A stretch of 64,000 bases of DNA from positions 76,115 through 140,114 of the forward strand of contig JBGATH010000007.1 of the NCBI GenBank assembly GCA_044229235.1, given 5' to 3'. The position numbers were made by a program, and so were the translations under genes. The stretch is from UKL13-2 sp044229235. Its GTDB lineage: Bacteria > Pseudomonadota > Gammaproteobacteria > Burkholderiales > Usitatibacteraceae. The notes beneath the pieces were generated by a model, which had not been told where the DNA came from, did not search any database, and worked only from the letters and a program-made list of their open reading frames with translations. Below are positions 38,204-45,985 of the stretch, one piece after another (position 1 is the first letter of the stretch; the number at the start of each line of letters is the position of its first letter).

Positions 38204-39208
38204 TTGGCCACCGCAAAATCGAAAACGACCAAGAAGAAACCGGTCACCAAAGTAACCAAAGCCAGCACGGCCAAAACCACCAAGAAAGCCGTGCCGAAAA
38301 CGGCCGCCAAGCCGGCGCCGAAATCGCACGCCAAGGTTGCCGCCAAGACCGGTGCCAAATCGTCGGTGAAGAAGGCCGCGGTTGCCAAGACGGCAAAGGT
38401 GGCGAAGGTGGCGAAGCATGCCAAGGTCACCAAGGTTGCCAAACCGGCTGCAAAGTCCCCCGTGCAAACGGCCAAGAAACCTACTCAGAAAACCGTGCCT
38501 AAAACCGCCACAAAAGGTGTCCCCAAGTCCGCTCCCAAAGCTGCGCCCAAGGTAGAGCCGAAGGCAAGCGCCAAACCTGCATTGAAAGTTGCGGCCAAGC
38601 CCCCGCTCAAGCTCGCTGGAAAGGGCGCCGCCAAAGCCGCGCCGCTGCCGGTTGCAACCACGCATGCCGCCAGTGCCGGCGGTCCGAAGTTTGCCTCCAA
38701 TGTTCCCGCCAGCCCGCCACCGCGCGCGGCTGAAAAACCGGTTGTCAAGGCGGCGCCGCAACCGCACGCGACGGTGCATCTTTCGACGGTGCGCGTCGGC
38801 GGATTGTTGTCGGAATCGGAGCTGGTCAAGCAGGCCAAGACCGACTACATGTCTTCGCAGCAGCTCGCATTTTTCAAGCATCGCCTGCTGCAGTTGCAGG
38901 CGGAATTGCGCGAGAACGCCGGCGCCACCACCGAACACCTGCGTGAAATCGCGGTAGCGCCGGATCCGGCCGATCGCGCCACGCTGGAAGAAGAACATGC
39001 GCTGGAGTTGCGGACCCGCGATCGCGAACGCAAGCTGCTGAAGAAAGTCGAAGCGGCATTGGTGCGCATCGAGGACGGCTCCTACGGTTACTGCGAAGAA
39101 ACCGGCGAACCCATCGGCATCCAGCGCCTGCTGGCGCGTCCGACCGCGACGCTGACCATCGAAGCGCAGGAACGCCGCGAAATGAAGCAGAAGATGTACG
39201 GCGAGTAA
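38204..39208 (+). CDS. dksA: RNA polymerase-binding DksA with long histone-H1-like N-terminal extension
   Basis: DksA binds the RNA polymerase secondary channel and mediates ppGpp-dependent control. The C-terminal 120 residues hold the coiled coil (KTDYMSSQQLAFFKHRLLQL, with acidic tip AVAPDPADRATLEEEH) and the globular end GSYGYCEETGEPIGIQRLLA. Only one of four zinc cysteines remains, a feature shared by many betaproteobacterial DksA. Before it lie about 200 residues of Lys/Ala/Pro repeats such as KTTKKAVPKTAAKPAPK, like histone H1. TTG 38204 is preferred: AGGAG lies seven bases upstream; ATG 38162 has no ribosome site. A terminator follows. Confidence 0.88.
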   Translation: MATAKSKTTKKKPVTKVTKASTAKTTKKAVPKTAAKPAPKSHAKVAAKTGAKSSVKKAAVAKTAKVAKVAKHAKVTKVAKPAAKSPVQTAKKPTQKTVPKTATKGVPKSAPKAAPKVEPKASAKPALKVAAKPPLKLAGKGAAKAAPLPVATTHAASAGGPKFASNVPASPPPRAAEKPVVKAAPQPHATVHLSTVRVGGLLSESELVKQAKTDYMSSQQLAFFKHRLLQLQAELRENAGATTEHLREIAVAPDPADRATLEEEHALELRTRDRERKLLKKVEAALVRIEDGSYGYCEETGEPIGIQRLLARPTATLTIEAQERREMKQKMYGE

Positions 39209-39232
39209 TCGCGCCGGCGTCAGTGAATAAGG

Positions 39233-39259
39233 AAAACGGCCACACATGTGGCCGTTTTT
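39233..39259. terminator. dksA rho-independent terminator (bidirectional)
   Basis: AAAACGGCCACA pairs with TGTGGCCGTTTT around a two-base centre, with T-run after and A-run before. It serves dksA and possibly the convergent peptidase gene that ends at 39286. Confidence 0.88.
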
Positions 39260-39285
39260 CATTTTGGGTCGCGCAGTCGATGCGG

Positions 39286-39813
39286 CTATTCGGTCGCCGG
39301 TTGCAGCAGGCGTCGCGCGCCGTTGAAACGGTTCTTCCAGTAACGGTCGCTCATGTCGACAATCTCCACGCTCTTGCCGCGCGATGGGGCATGCACGAAG
39401 CGGCCTTCACCGATGTAGATCGCCACATGCGAAAAACGCCGACGCAGCGTGTTGTAAAACAGCAGGTCGCCGGGCACGAGCTGGTTGAGGTCGACCGTGT
39501 CGCCCAGCTTGCTCATGCCATAGGAATCGCGCGGCAGATTGAGTCCCGCGGCTTCCTGGAAAACATAGCGCACGAAACCCGAACAGTCGAAGCCACTCTC
39601 CGCGCTGTTGCCGCCAAACTTGTATTGCACGCCGATCATCGACAAGGCATGGATGAGCAGGTTGGCCACAGGCGGCGTGGACCGGGCTTCGGCGGTTTGC
39701 GCCTCCCGCACGGGCGGCGCAGCGGCAGGTGCCGGCCCGATCTCCTCGGCACATGCGCCGGCGGTAAAAAGCAGCAGCACGGTTGGCAGCAGCATTTTCA
39801 TGACGGCAATCAT
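39286..39813 (-). CDS. NlpC/P60 family C40 peptidase (peptidoglycan endopeptidase)
   Basis: The 175-residue exported protein starts with a signal peptide (MKMLLPTVLLLFTAGACAEE region) and then the NlpC/P60 domain. The catalytic Cys lies in GFDCSGFVRYVF, the His in RRFSHVAIYIGEGRFVHAPS, and the third polar residue probably just after. Such enzymes cut the gamma-D-Glu/diaminopimelate stem-peptide bond. Starts at 39813 or 39801 are both possible; neither has a clear ribosome site. TAGAC before the cut could be a weak lipobox. Upstream frame to 40023 is repeat DNA and was rejected. Confidence 0.88.
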   Translation of the reverse strand: MIAVMKMLLPTVLLLFTAGACAEEIGPAPAAAPPVREAQTAEARSTPPVANLLIHALSMIGVQYKFGGNSAESGFDCSGFVRYVFQEAAGLNLPRDSYGMSKLGDTVDLNQLVPGDLLFYNTLRRRFSHVAIYIGEGRFVHAPSRGKSVEIVDMSDRYWKNRFNGARRLLQPATE

Positions 39814-39835
39814 ACCGCGCGATGGCAACAGGAAA

Positions 39836-39952
39836 TCTCTTCCACCTTCGAAGGGCGCGCATTCCGTTGCTGCTGAATGCCGTTCGGTGGGAGCGAAGCA
39901 TGCTACCCGAAATCCCCACCTCACCCTCCTTAGGAAAGCGGAAAGTGCCGCA
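39836..39952. repeat. MITE-like half element with two-hairpin cassette (copy D1)
   Basis: It matches the right-arm form: AAATCTCTTCCACC, then AGGGCGC. Hairpin 1 at 39859-39880 is GCATTC paired with GAATGC around a 10-base loop. Outer hairpin-2 pairing is GGTGGG/CCCCACC with GAAGCATGC at the top. CCTCCTTAGGAAAGCGG and AAGTGC close it. It is more diverged than copies A, C and E. Confidence 0.65.
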
Positions 39953-40017
39953 TAAGGGGAAGGTGGTGCCGGAAAAACATCATGCGCGCTCGCATGCCGA
40001 CGCATAGCACGACCAAC

Positions 40018-40139
40018 AGGCACTTCCTCCTTTCCTAGAGGAGGATCGAGGAGGATTTTCGGTCGTCATCAAGCCACATCCGACGAAAATCCCTCTCAGT
40101 CCCCCTTTGGGAAAGGGGGAGAGCGTAGCGAGGGGGCAT
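40018..40139. repeat. MITE-like inverted-repeat element, simple form (copy D2)
   Basis: The left arm CTCCTTTCCTAGAGGAGG then GAGGAGGATTTTCGG is followed by a 25-bp centre and a right arm CGAAAATCCCTCTCAGTCCC joined directly to CCCTTTGGGAAAGGGGG. This shows the element without the hairpin cassette. The tail AGAGCGTAGCGAGGGGGCAT recurs inverted at 53607-53626. Confidence 0.75.
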
Positions 40140-40196
40140 TGCCGCGCGGGAGAGCGCGGCCTTTTGCACCAGCCCGAATATCAAAGGAGCACTACG

Positions 40197-40823
40197 CTAG
40201 CGCCTGCGCCACACCATCCACCGCTCCTTGCCGGCAAAAACGGGAATGGAGTCGGGCGGCACGCGGGTTTCGATACATTCAAATGCCGGCAACAGCAATT
40301 CGTCCAACTCTGCCGGGCTGATGCCGAACGGCGGTCCCTTGGGCGTGTCGTCAAAAAAGAAAAAGCCGGCCAGGAGAGCGCCGGGTGCGAGCAGTTCTGC
40401 GACCCGCGTCGCCCAGTCGGCCCGCATCGCGCGGGGCAGGGCGCACATGAAGGCGCGCTCGTAGATCAGGTCGAACTGCCCCGGTTGCAGCGTCGTGCCG
40501 AAGAAATCCGCTTCCTGCACGTGACCGGCATGGGGGCCGAGCAGTTGCCTTGCGTGCGCCACCGCGCTCGCCGAGAAATCCACTGCCAGCACCGGCCAGC
40601 CGCGCTCGGCAAGAAACCGCACCTCGTGAGCCGAACCGCAGCCGGGAATCAGCGTGCGCAGGGGCTGCGGTTGAGCCTGCACAAAATCAATCAGGCCTTG
40701 CGGCACGCCGCCCTGGTCCCAGGGCGTGAATGCGGCATCGAAGCGCACGTCCCAGAAAGCCGGCGTGGCCGGATCGTGGCGGGGGAAGACGGGTGTGGCG
40801 GGCGGATCGGGCGGCTTGTTCAC
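40197..40823 (-). CDS. TPMT-family (thiopurine S-methyltransferase-like) SAM methyltransferase
   Basis: The 208-residue class I methyltransferase has the TPMT family opening FWDVRFDAAFTPWDQGGVP near residues 23-41, SAM motif I LIPGCGSAHEVRFLAERG near 58-75 and VLAVDFSASAV. The FDLIYERAFMCALP stretch is typical too. Bacterial members methylate thiols, selenium or tellurium compounds; the native substrate here is unknown. It stands alone, divergent from the hydrolase gene at 40950. Confidence 0.88.
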   Translation of the reverse strand: MNKPPDPPATPVFPRHDPATPAFWDVRFDAAFTPWDQGGVPQGLIDFVQAQPQPLRTLIPGCGSAHEVRFLAERGWPVLAVDFSASAVAHARQLLGPHAGHVQEADFFGTTLQPGQFDLIYERAFMCALPRAMRADWATRVAELLAPGALLAGFFFFDDTPKGPPFGISPAELDELLLPAFECIETRVPPDSIPVFAGKERWMVWRRR

Positions 40824-40949
40824 CCGCCGATTATAGGAGGCCGCGCGGGGGTTTTATCCCGCCAAAGCGGGGATTCGTCTCAGCATTTTTGACACGGCCG
40901 GCCATGGCCGCTAAGGTGCGCCCACCTGAAGCGAAAAGGAACCCAATAC

Positions 40950-42506
40950 ATGAACAGGCGAATTGTCGCCGGAACCGGTGCGGCTGCGATGCTGGCGGCC
41001 CTGGCGCTGGCGGGCTGCAGCGATACCGATCCGGGCAAGCCCGCGGCCACGCTGGCCCTCAAGGAATGCCGCGTGCCGCACATCGAAAACGCGGTGAAGT
41101 GCGCCACGCTGGACGTCATCGAGAACCGCGCCACCAAACAGGGCCGCCGGATCGGCCTCAATATCGTGGTGCTGCCGGCCTCGGCGCGGGTGAAGGCGCC
41201 GGACCCGATCTTCCTGTTTGCTGGCGGTCCCGGGCAGGCCGCCACCGATCTCGCGCAGCAGGCCATGATGATCCTCGGCGCGCTCAATACCAAACGCGAC
41301 ATCGTGCTGATTGACCAGCGCGGCACCGGCAAATCCAACGGCCTGCACTGCAAGATCGACGACCCGCAGATGCAGGTCATCATCGAGCCGGCCAAACGCG
41401 AAGCGTTGTCACGGCGCTTGTTCAAGGAATGTCGCGAAGCGCGGGAAAAACACGCCGACCTCACGCAATACGGCACCACCGTGGCCATGGCCGACATCGA
41501 CGAGGCGCGCGCGGCGCTGGGATACGACCAGATCAACCTGTGGGGCGGCTCGTACGGCACGCGTTCGGCCATGGAATACCTGCGCCGCTATCCGGCGCAT
41601 GTGCGCAGCGTGGTGCTCGACGGCGTCGCCTCACCTTCACTGGTGCTGCCCGCCACCTTCGGCCGCGATGCCGGCGCGAGCTATGCCGGCATGATCGCGG
41701 CCTGCGAAAAAAGCCCGGCCTGCGCGCGAGCCTATCCGACGGTGCGCGCCGACGCCGAGGCGCTGATTGCCGATGTCGAGAAGAATCCACGCAAGATCAG
41801 CATCACCGACCCGCTGACCGGCGTGAAGCGCGAGTCCGCCTTGACCAGCGAGCTGATCCTGACGGCCGTGTTCTCGACCCTGTACGTGCCGGAGCTGCAG
41901 GCGCAGTTGCCGGCCGCGCTGAGCGAAGCGCGCCGCGGCAACCCCGGCCCGTTGACCGCGCTGGTCTCGCTGTTCGGCGACCAGGCCGACGAGAAAAACG
42001 CGCTGGGCATGCGCTTTTCGGTGGTGTGCGCGGAGGACGTGCCGCGCATCACCGACGCCGATCGCAAGGATTTGACGCCGCCGTTCGGTTCGCTGTTCGT
42101 GCGCGAGTTCGTGCGCGGCTGCGAGGAGTGGCCGCGCGGCAGCGTGCCGCCGGATTTCGCCACGCCAGTGAAATCCGACAAGCCGGTGCTGATCTTCAGC
42201 GGCGGGCTGGACCCGGTCACACCGCCGGTGTTCGGCGAGGAAGTGAAGAAATCGCTTTCCAACGCGCTGCATATCGTCGCGCCCAACATCGGCCACGGCG
42301 TCAGCAGCCGCGGCTGCGGACCGAAGCTGGTCAAGAAATTCATCGAATCCGCCAGCACCGCCGACATAGACGGTACCTGCCTCGCGCGCATCCCGCGGCC
42401 GACGTTTTATGAGCCGATGCGCGAGAAGGACAAGAAAGCCGACAAGGACGTGAAGGCGAACGCCGATGTCCACACCGCGAAGAACGCCAGGGGGAACGCA
42501 TCATGA
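40950..42506 (+). CDS. Lipoprotein alpha/beta hydrolase, TAP-like (tripeptidyl aminopeptidase family)
   Basis: The 518-residue protein has a lipoprotein signal with lipobox LALAGC (Cys near residue 23), so it is probably membrane-anchored in the periplasm. The hydrolase core shows LFAGGPGQAATDLA, DIVLIDQRGTGKSNGLHC and the nucleophile elbow WGGSYGTRSAMEYL. The C-terminal TAP-like part carries the Asp (FSGGLDPVTPP) and His (IGHGVSSRGCG). It resembles proline/tripeptidyl aminopeptidases. AAAAGGA precedes the ATG. It overlaps natA by ATGA, tying it to the exporter. Confidence 0.88.
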   Translation: MNRRIVAGTGAAAMLAALALAGCSDTDPGKPAATLALKECRVPHIENAVKCATLDVIENRATKQGRRIGLNIVVLPASARVKAPDPIFLFAGGPGQAATDLAQQAMMILGALNTKRDIVLIDQRGTGKSNGLHCKIDDPQMQVIIEPAKREALSRRLFKECREAREKHADLTQYGTTVAMADIDEARAALGYDQINLWGGSYGTRSAMEYLRRYPAHVRSVVLDGVASPSLVLPATFGRDAGASYAGMIAACEKSPACARAYPTVRADAEALIADVEKNPRKISITDPLTGVKRESALTSELILTAVFSTLYVPELQAQLPAALSEARRGNPGPLTALVSLFGDQADEKNALGMRFSVVCAEDVPRITDADRKDLTPPFGSLFVREFVRGCEEWPRGSVPPDFATPVKSDKPVLIFSGGLDPVTPPVFGEEVKKSLSNALHIVAPNIGHGVSSRGCGPKLVKKFIESASTADIDGTCLARIPRPTFYEPMREKDKKADKDVKANADVHTAKNARGNAS

Positions 42507-43246
42507 TCGAAGTCCGTGACCTGAAAAAACGCTTCGGCGAGGTGCAGGCTGTGGACGGCGTCTCGTTCACCGCGTCCGGGGGTGCCATCACCGGCCTGCT
42601 CGGCCCCAACGGTGCCGGCAAGACCACCACCATCCGCATGATCGGCACGCTGATCGACATCGACAGCGGCAGCGCGTGCGTCGGCAACGCCGATGTGGCC
42701 ACCGACCCGGACGGCGCGCGCCGCGCATGCGGACTGCTCACCGATTCGCGCGGCGTGTACACCCGCATGACCGCCCGCGAGAACATCCGCTACTACGCCG
42801 AACTGCGCGGCATCGATGTCGCGCGATCGGAACAAACACTGGCGCGCTACGTGGAGTGGCTGGACATGAAAGACATCCTCGACCGCCGCACCGAAGGCTT
42901 TTCGCAGGGCGAACGCATGAAGGTCGCCATCGCCCGTGCGCTGGTGCACGAGCCGGAGAATGTCATCCTCGACGAGCCCACCAACGGGCTGGATGTGATG
43001 AGCACCCGCGCCCTGCGCGAACTGATCAAGCGCCTGCGCGCCGAAGGCCGCACGGTGCTGTTCTCCAGCCACGTCATGCAGGAAGTGGCGGCGCTGTGCG
43101 ATGAGATCGTCATCATCGCCCGGGGCCGGGTCACTGCGCAGGGCAGCCGTGATGCGCTGCTGGCGCAAAGCGGCAAGGACAATCTGGAGGACGCCTTCAT
43201 GGTATTGGCCGGCATGGAAGACTTGCACCACGGGGAGGCCGCATGA
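42503..43246 (+). CDS. natA: ABC exporter ATP-binding protein (NatA-like)
   Basis: The 247-residue ATPase has Walker A LLGPNGAGKTTTIRMIG near residues 32-48, signature FSQGERMKVAIARAL and Walker B NVILDEPTNGLDVMS. The order and the permease next door match NatAB-type sodium or drug exporters. Start and stop overlap both neighbours (ATGA at 42503 and 43243), so the three genes form a tight unit. Confidence 0.88.
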   Translation: MIEVRDLKKRFGEVQAVDGVSFTASGGAITGLLGPNGAGKTTTIRMIGTLIDIDSGSACVGNADVATDPDGARRACGLLTDSRGVYTRMTARENIRYYAELRGIDVARSEQTLARYVEWLDMKDILDRRTEGFSQGERMKVAIARALVHEPENVILDEPTNGLDVMSTRALRELIKRLRAEGRTVLFSSHVMQEVAALCDEIVIIARGRVTAQGSRDALLAQSGKDNLEDAFMVLAGMEDLHHGEAA

Positions 43247-44421
43247 GCGCCGCAACCATCTGGGTGGTCCTCAAAAAGGAACTGAAGGACCACCTGCGCG
43301 ACAAGCGCACCGCCGCCATGGTGTTCCTGCTCTCGATCCTGATGGGGCCGATCGTGCTGGTGGCGTTCACGCAGTTCATCTCCAGCATCGAGAAAAAGGC
43401 CGAGGCGCGCGAGGTGTTCGTGCACGGTGTGGAAAATGCGCCGCAACTCGCCAACTTCTTTGCGCGTCAGGATGTCAGCATCAAGACCCCGGCGGCTGAT
43501 TTTCGCGCGCAGATCAAGACCGGCAAGCACGAACCGGTGCTGGTGATCCCGAAGGACTTCCAGGAGAAATTCCTCACCGGCAGTGCCGAAGTGGACCTGG
43601 TTTATGACGACACGCGCCAGGACGCGGGCAACGTTGCCATCGGCGCCATCCGCCGCCTGGTGCAGGGCTTCAACCGCGAAGTCGGCAACCAGCGGCTCAT
43701 CGCCCGCGGCGTCTCGCCGCTGGTGACGCGCGCGGTCGAGCTGCGTGACGTCAACATGGGCACACCCGCCCAGCGAGCGGCGCAGCTATTGTTCATGATC
43801 CCTTTTTTCTCGCTCATCATCTGCGTGACCGGCTGCACCTCCGTGGCCATCGACATGACGGCCGGCGAACGCGAACGCGGCTCGATGGAGCCGCTGCTGA
43901 TGAACCCGGTATCGCGCATGTCACTGGTGCTGGGCAAATGGCTGGCGGTCGGCATCTACGGCATCGGCGTGGTGGCGTTGACCATGGCAGGCTTCGCCAT
44001 CACCCTGCAGTTCCTGCCGGTGGATAAGCTGCAGGCGGTGCTGTCGATCAGCCCCATGCAGTTCCTCGGCTTCGGCCTCACCATGCTGAGCTTCGCGCCG
44101 GCCATGGGCGCGCTGCAAATGCTCATCGCCACCTACGGCCGCACCTACAAGGAAGCGCAGACCTACGTGAGCTACATGATCACGGCGGTGAGCATGGTGC
44201 CGATGATCAGCATCTTCGGGCAGCTGAAGGACGCCACCTGGCAGCTGTTCGTGCCGATGCTGGGGCAGCTGATGGTCATCACCCGCATCCTGCGCGGCGA
44301 CCCGGTGGAAGTGATGCACTTCGCGGTGCCGCTGGCGATCAATGTGGCGATCAGCCTGGTAGCGGTGTTCACGATTGCGAAGTTGCTGACCAAGGAGAAG
44401 ATCATTTTTGGGCGGGCGTGA
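43243..44421 (+). CDS. natB: ABC-2 type permease (NatB-like)
   Basis: The 392-residue membrane protein has an N-terminal segment (TAAMVFLLSILMGPIVLVAF), a large extracytoplasmic loop of about 140 residues, then five to six membrane segments. It carries the ABC-2 pattern MTAGERERGSMEPLLMNPVSR near residues 206-226. This is the NatB/CcmB-like export permease layout. The substrate is not evident; the co-encoded periplasmic peptidase suggests peptide-related export or processing, which is only an inference. Confidence 0.87.
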   Translation: MSAATIWVVLKKELKDHLRDKRTAAMVFLLSILMGPIVLVAFTQFISSIEKKAEAREVFVHGVENAPQLANFFARQDVSIKTPAADFRAQIKTGKHEPVLVIPKDFQEKFLTGSAEVDLVYDDTRQDAGNVAIGAIRRLVQGFNREVGNQRLIARGVSPLVTRAVELRDVNMGTPAQRAAQLLFMIPFFSLIICVTGCTSVAIDMTAGERERGSMEPLLMNPVSRMSLVLGKWLAVGIYGIGVVALTMAGFAITLQFLPVDKLQAVLSISPMQFLGFGLTMLSFAPAMGALQMLIATYGRTYKEAQTYVSYMITAVSMVPMISIFGQLKDATWQLFVPMLGQLMVITRILRGDPVEVMHFAVPLAINVAISLVAVFTIAKLLTKEKIIFGRA

Positions 44422-44505
44422 TTACATCTTCAAGTTTGTCCGTCCGCTTTCCGAAAGGAAGATCTCCGCGGACCTTTGGTAGGCTCCCCGCGAGTTGCGA
44501 CGCCC

Positions 44506-44626
44506 TAAATCCCTCCCGCCTTGCAGGCCGCGCGATCCCCTGCATGGGATCGCCGTCTCGCCGGCGCGTCCCATAGGACGCGAAACCCCGGCTCAACCCT
44601 CCCTTTAAGAAAGGGAGGAGTGAAAC
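44506..44626. repeat. MITE-like half element with two-hairpin cassette (copy E)
   Basis: AAATCCCTCCCGCC opens the arm. Hairpin 1 at 44532-44553 is GCGATCCC-CTGCAT-GGGATCGC. Hairpin 2 at 44565-44582 is CGCGTCC-CATA-GGACGCG with outer GCCGG/CCGGC. CCCTCCCTTTAAGAAAGGGAGG closes it (core of the closing arm 44599-44617). Loop CTGCAT and the flanks are shared with copies A and C while the stems differ. Confidence 0.8.
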
Positions 44627-44669
44627 CTGCCAATTTGTATTGCGCCGCGAATAGCGCGACCTTCCCCTT

Positions 44670-44770
44670 TCCTAAAGGGAGGAGCAGAACGTGACCACGT
44701 GGAATGCGATGCCTCTGGGACGAACCTCCCCCTTTCCTAAAGGGGGATTGAGGGGGATTTTCAGCGGTCG
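44670..44770. repeat. Additional arms of the MITE-like family
   Basis: CCCCTTTCCTAAAGGGAGG near 44665-44685 and CCCCCTTTCCTAAAGGGGG with GAGGGGGATTTTCAGCGG near 44730-44767. They are oriented as left arms; a clean partner arm is not obvious, so this looks like a fragmentary or nested copy. Confidence 0.6.
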
Positions 44771-44891
44771 ACTTGCGCGATTCGGCTGCAAATCCCTTCC
44801 GGCGCCACTCCAGTGCATGGTTATTGAGGGATTTTCGATCGGCCCCATCGATCCTTCTTCCCCCAGAAACTCACAACCACGAGATGACCCC

Positions 44892-44991
44892 GCCCGCCCG
44901 GTATCATCCCGCCATGTCCGATTTACGAGAAACGTTCGGCCCTGATGCCCGCTTGCCAAAAAGATCGAAGGATTCCACTACCGATAGCCAA
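44892..44991 (+). pseudogene. Partial duplicate of the dinG promoter and 5' end
   Basis: From CCCGCCCGGTATCATCCCGCC through the ATG at 44914 and about 75 bases beyond, it matches the true dinG start (ATG 45986) closely, at an offset of 1072 bp. It encodes MSDLRETFGPDARLPK before a one-base deletion shifts the frame. Similarity ends near 44991. It flanks the lipoprotein gene together with the intact copy. Confidence 0.8.
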
Positions 44992-45157
44992 CACGCCGCC
45001 GAGCGCCGTACGCAAGAGTGGAAAAATACCGTTCATTTCGCTTCGCGCCATTTCAGCCCCTCTTCATATCCTGGTGATGTAGCGAAAAGCCGAGTTCATT
45101 TCGACTGCAGGATGCGCAGAATTGCAGCGCTTATTGCTCCACCAGACTTTGTTCGCG

Positions 45158-45889
45158 CTATTCAATGTTGGCCGGGAGGGCCTTGCGAATCTGTTGTTTG
45201 AATTCGCCGAGATTCAATAAAGCGGTAGGCTTGCCCGGCACATTGCACTCGTAAGCAATCATTCCATTTTCCGGGCGTGGAATGGTGGATGCGGCGGTGT
45301 TTGCAAACCTTCCAGCTGCACGCTTTCCGGCAGACTCGCCGTTATTCCAACTTTCTATCTGTTCAGCAGACGCAAGAACGCCCGATTTAGCAATGACCGC
45401 TGCTTCTCTTGTAAACATCGCCAGATTCTTTTTCTTGAGCGTGGCGGGAAGCTCACGCAAATCCGCCCGTTTCCATCCGCTTCCATCGAATCGATGGATA
45501 ACGAATCCCGGGTCCGGGCAATCGTAGTAAGTGATGGCATCGCCTCGGACGGCTTCGCCAAGTACGTAGGGAACACCGTTGACGAATGCGACCAAACCTG
45601 GCTCTAGGCCGCCGATACTTCGGTACTCGTATCTCAATGCGGGATTGTCTGGCGCAGAAAAGCGAATGACGTATTCGCTTTGAAGTCGATCGCGCTCCCA
45701 CGGTAGGCGGGTGCCGGCAAAGACTACCTCCCGCTCGATGACTATCTTCCGGCCTCCGTCGAGAATTGCTTCCTCTTTCCAATTCCAGACTTCGGGGCCG
45801 CACGCTGAAAGCATGACTGTCAACCCGCTCGATAGAACGAGCCGCGAAGCGATCGAGTGGCATTCGATTATTTTTTGCAGGTTAGCCAC
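45158..45889 (-). CDS. Lipoprotein of unknown function
   Basis: The 243-residue protein has a lipoprotein signal: a hydrophobic stretch LVLSSGLTVMLSAC with the lipobox Cys near residue 30. The mature part begins GPEVWNWKEEAILDGGRKIVIEREV, a pattern seen in hypothetical proteobacterial lipoproteins. Base composition is clearly lower in GC than the flanking genes. It lies between a truncated and an intact copy of the dinG start, opposite in direction to dinG, which marks the segment as inserted or duplicated DNA. No family name can be given. Confidence 0.75.
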   Translation of the reverse strand: MANLQKIIECHSIASRLVLSSGLTVMLSACGPEVWNWKEEAILDGGRKIVIEREVVFAGTRLPWERDRLQSEYVIRFSAPDNPALRYEYRSIGGLEPGLVAFVNGVPYVLGEAVRGDAITYYDCPDPGFVIHRFDGSGWKRADLRELPATLKKKNLAMFTREAAVIAKSGVLASAEQIESWNNGESAGKRAAGRFANTAASTIPRPENGMIAYECNVPGKPTALLNLGEFKQQIRKALPANIE

Positions 45890-45985
45890 ATGCCTTTGAA
45901 TTGCGATGGGTAGAGATTTTGATTATCCCATTGCCTTCCTCAGAATGTGCATCAGAACAAGGCCCCCGCCCGGTATCATCCCGCC

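Larger units (their letters stand above)
39814..40196. other. Repeat-filled intergenic region
   Basis: The 383-bp gap holds MITE-like element D with the two-hairpin cassette (39836-39952) and a second simple element (40018-40139). No gene was seen. The promoter of the peptidase gene must lie within or next to the repeats. Confidence 0.7.
44422..45157. other. Repeat and duplication region upstream of the lipoprotein gene
   Basis: The 736-bp gap holds MITE-like element E with hairpin cassette (44506-44626), further arms of the same family (44670-44765), and the partial copy of the dinG 5' end (44892-44991). The remaining 45000-45157 shows no gene I can support. Confidence 0.7.

Noticed and set aside
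44773..45201. Plus-strand frame of 142 codons upstream of the lipoprotein gene
   Set aside because: It is built from repeat DNA plus the frameshifted dinG copy and has no coding signature of its own.
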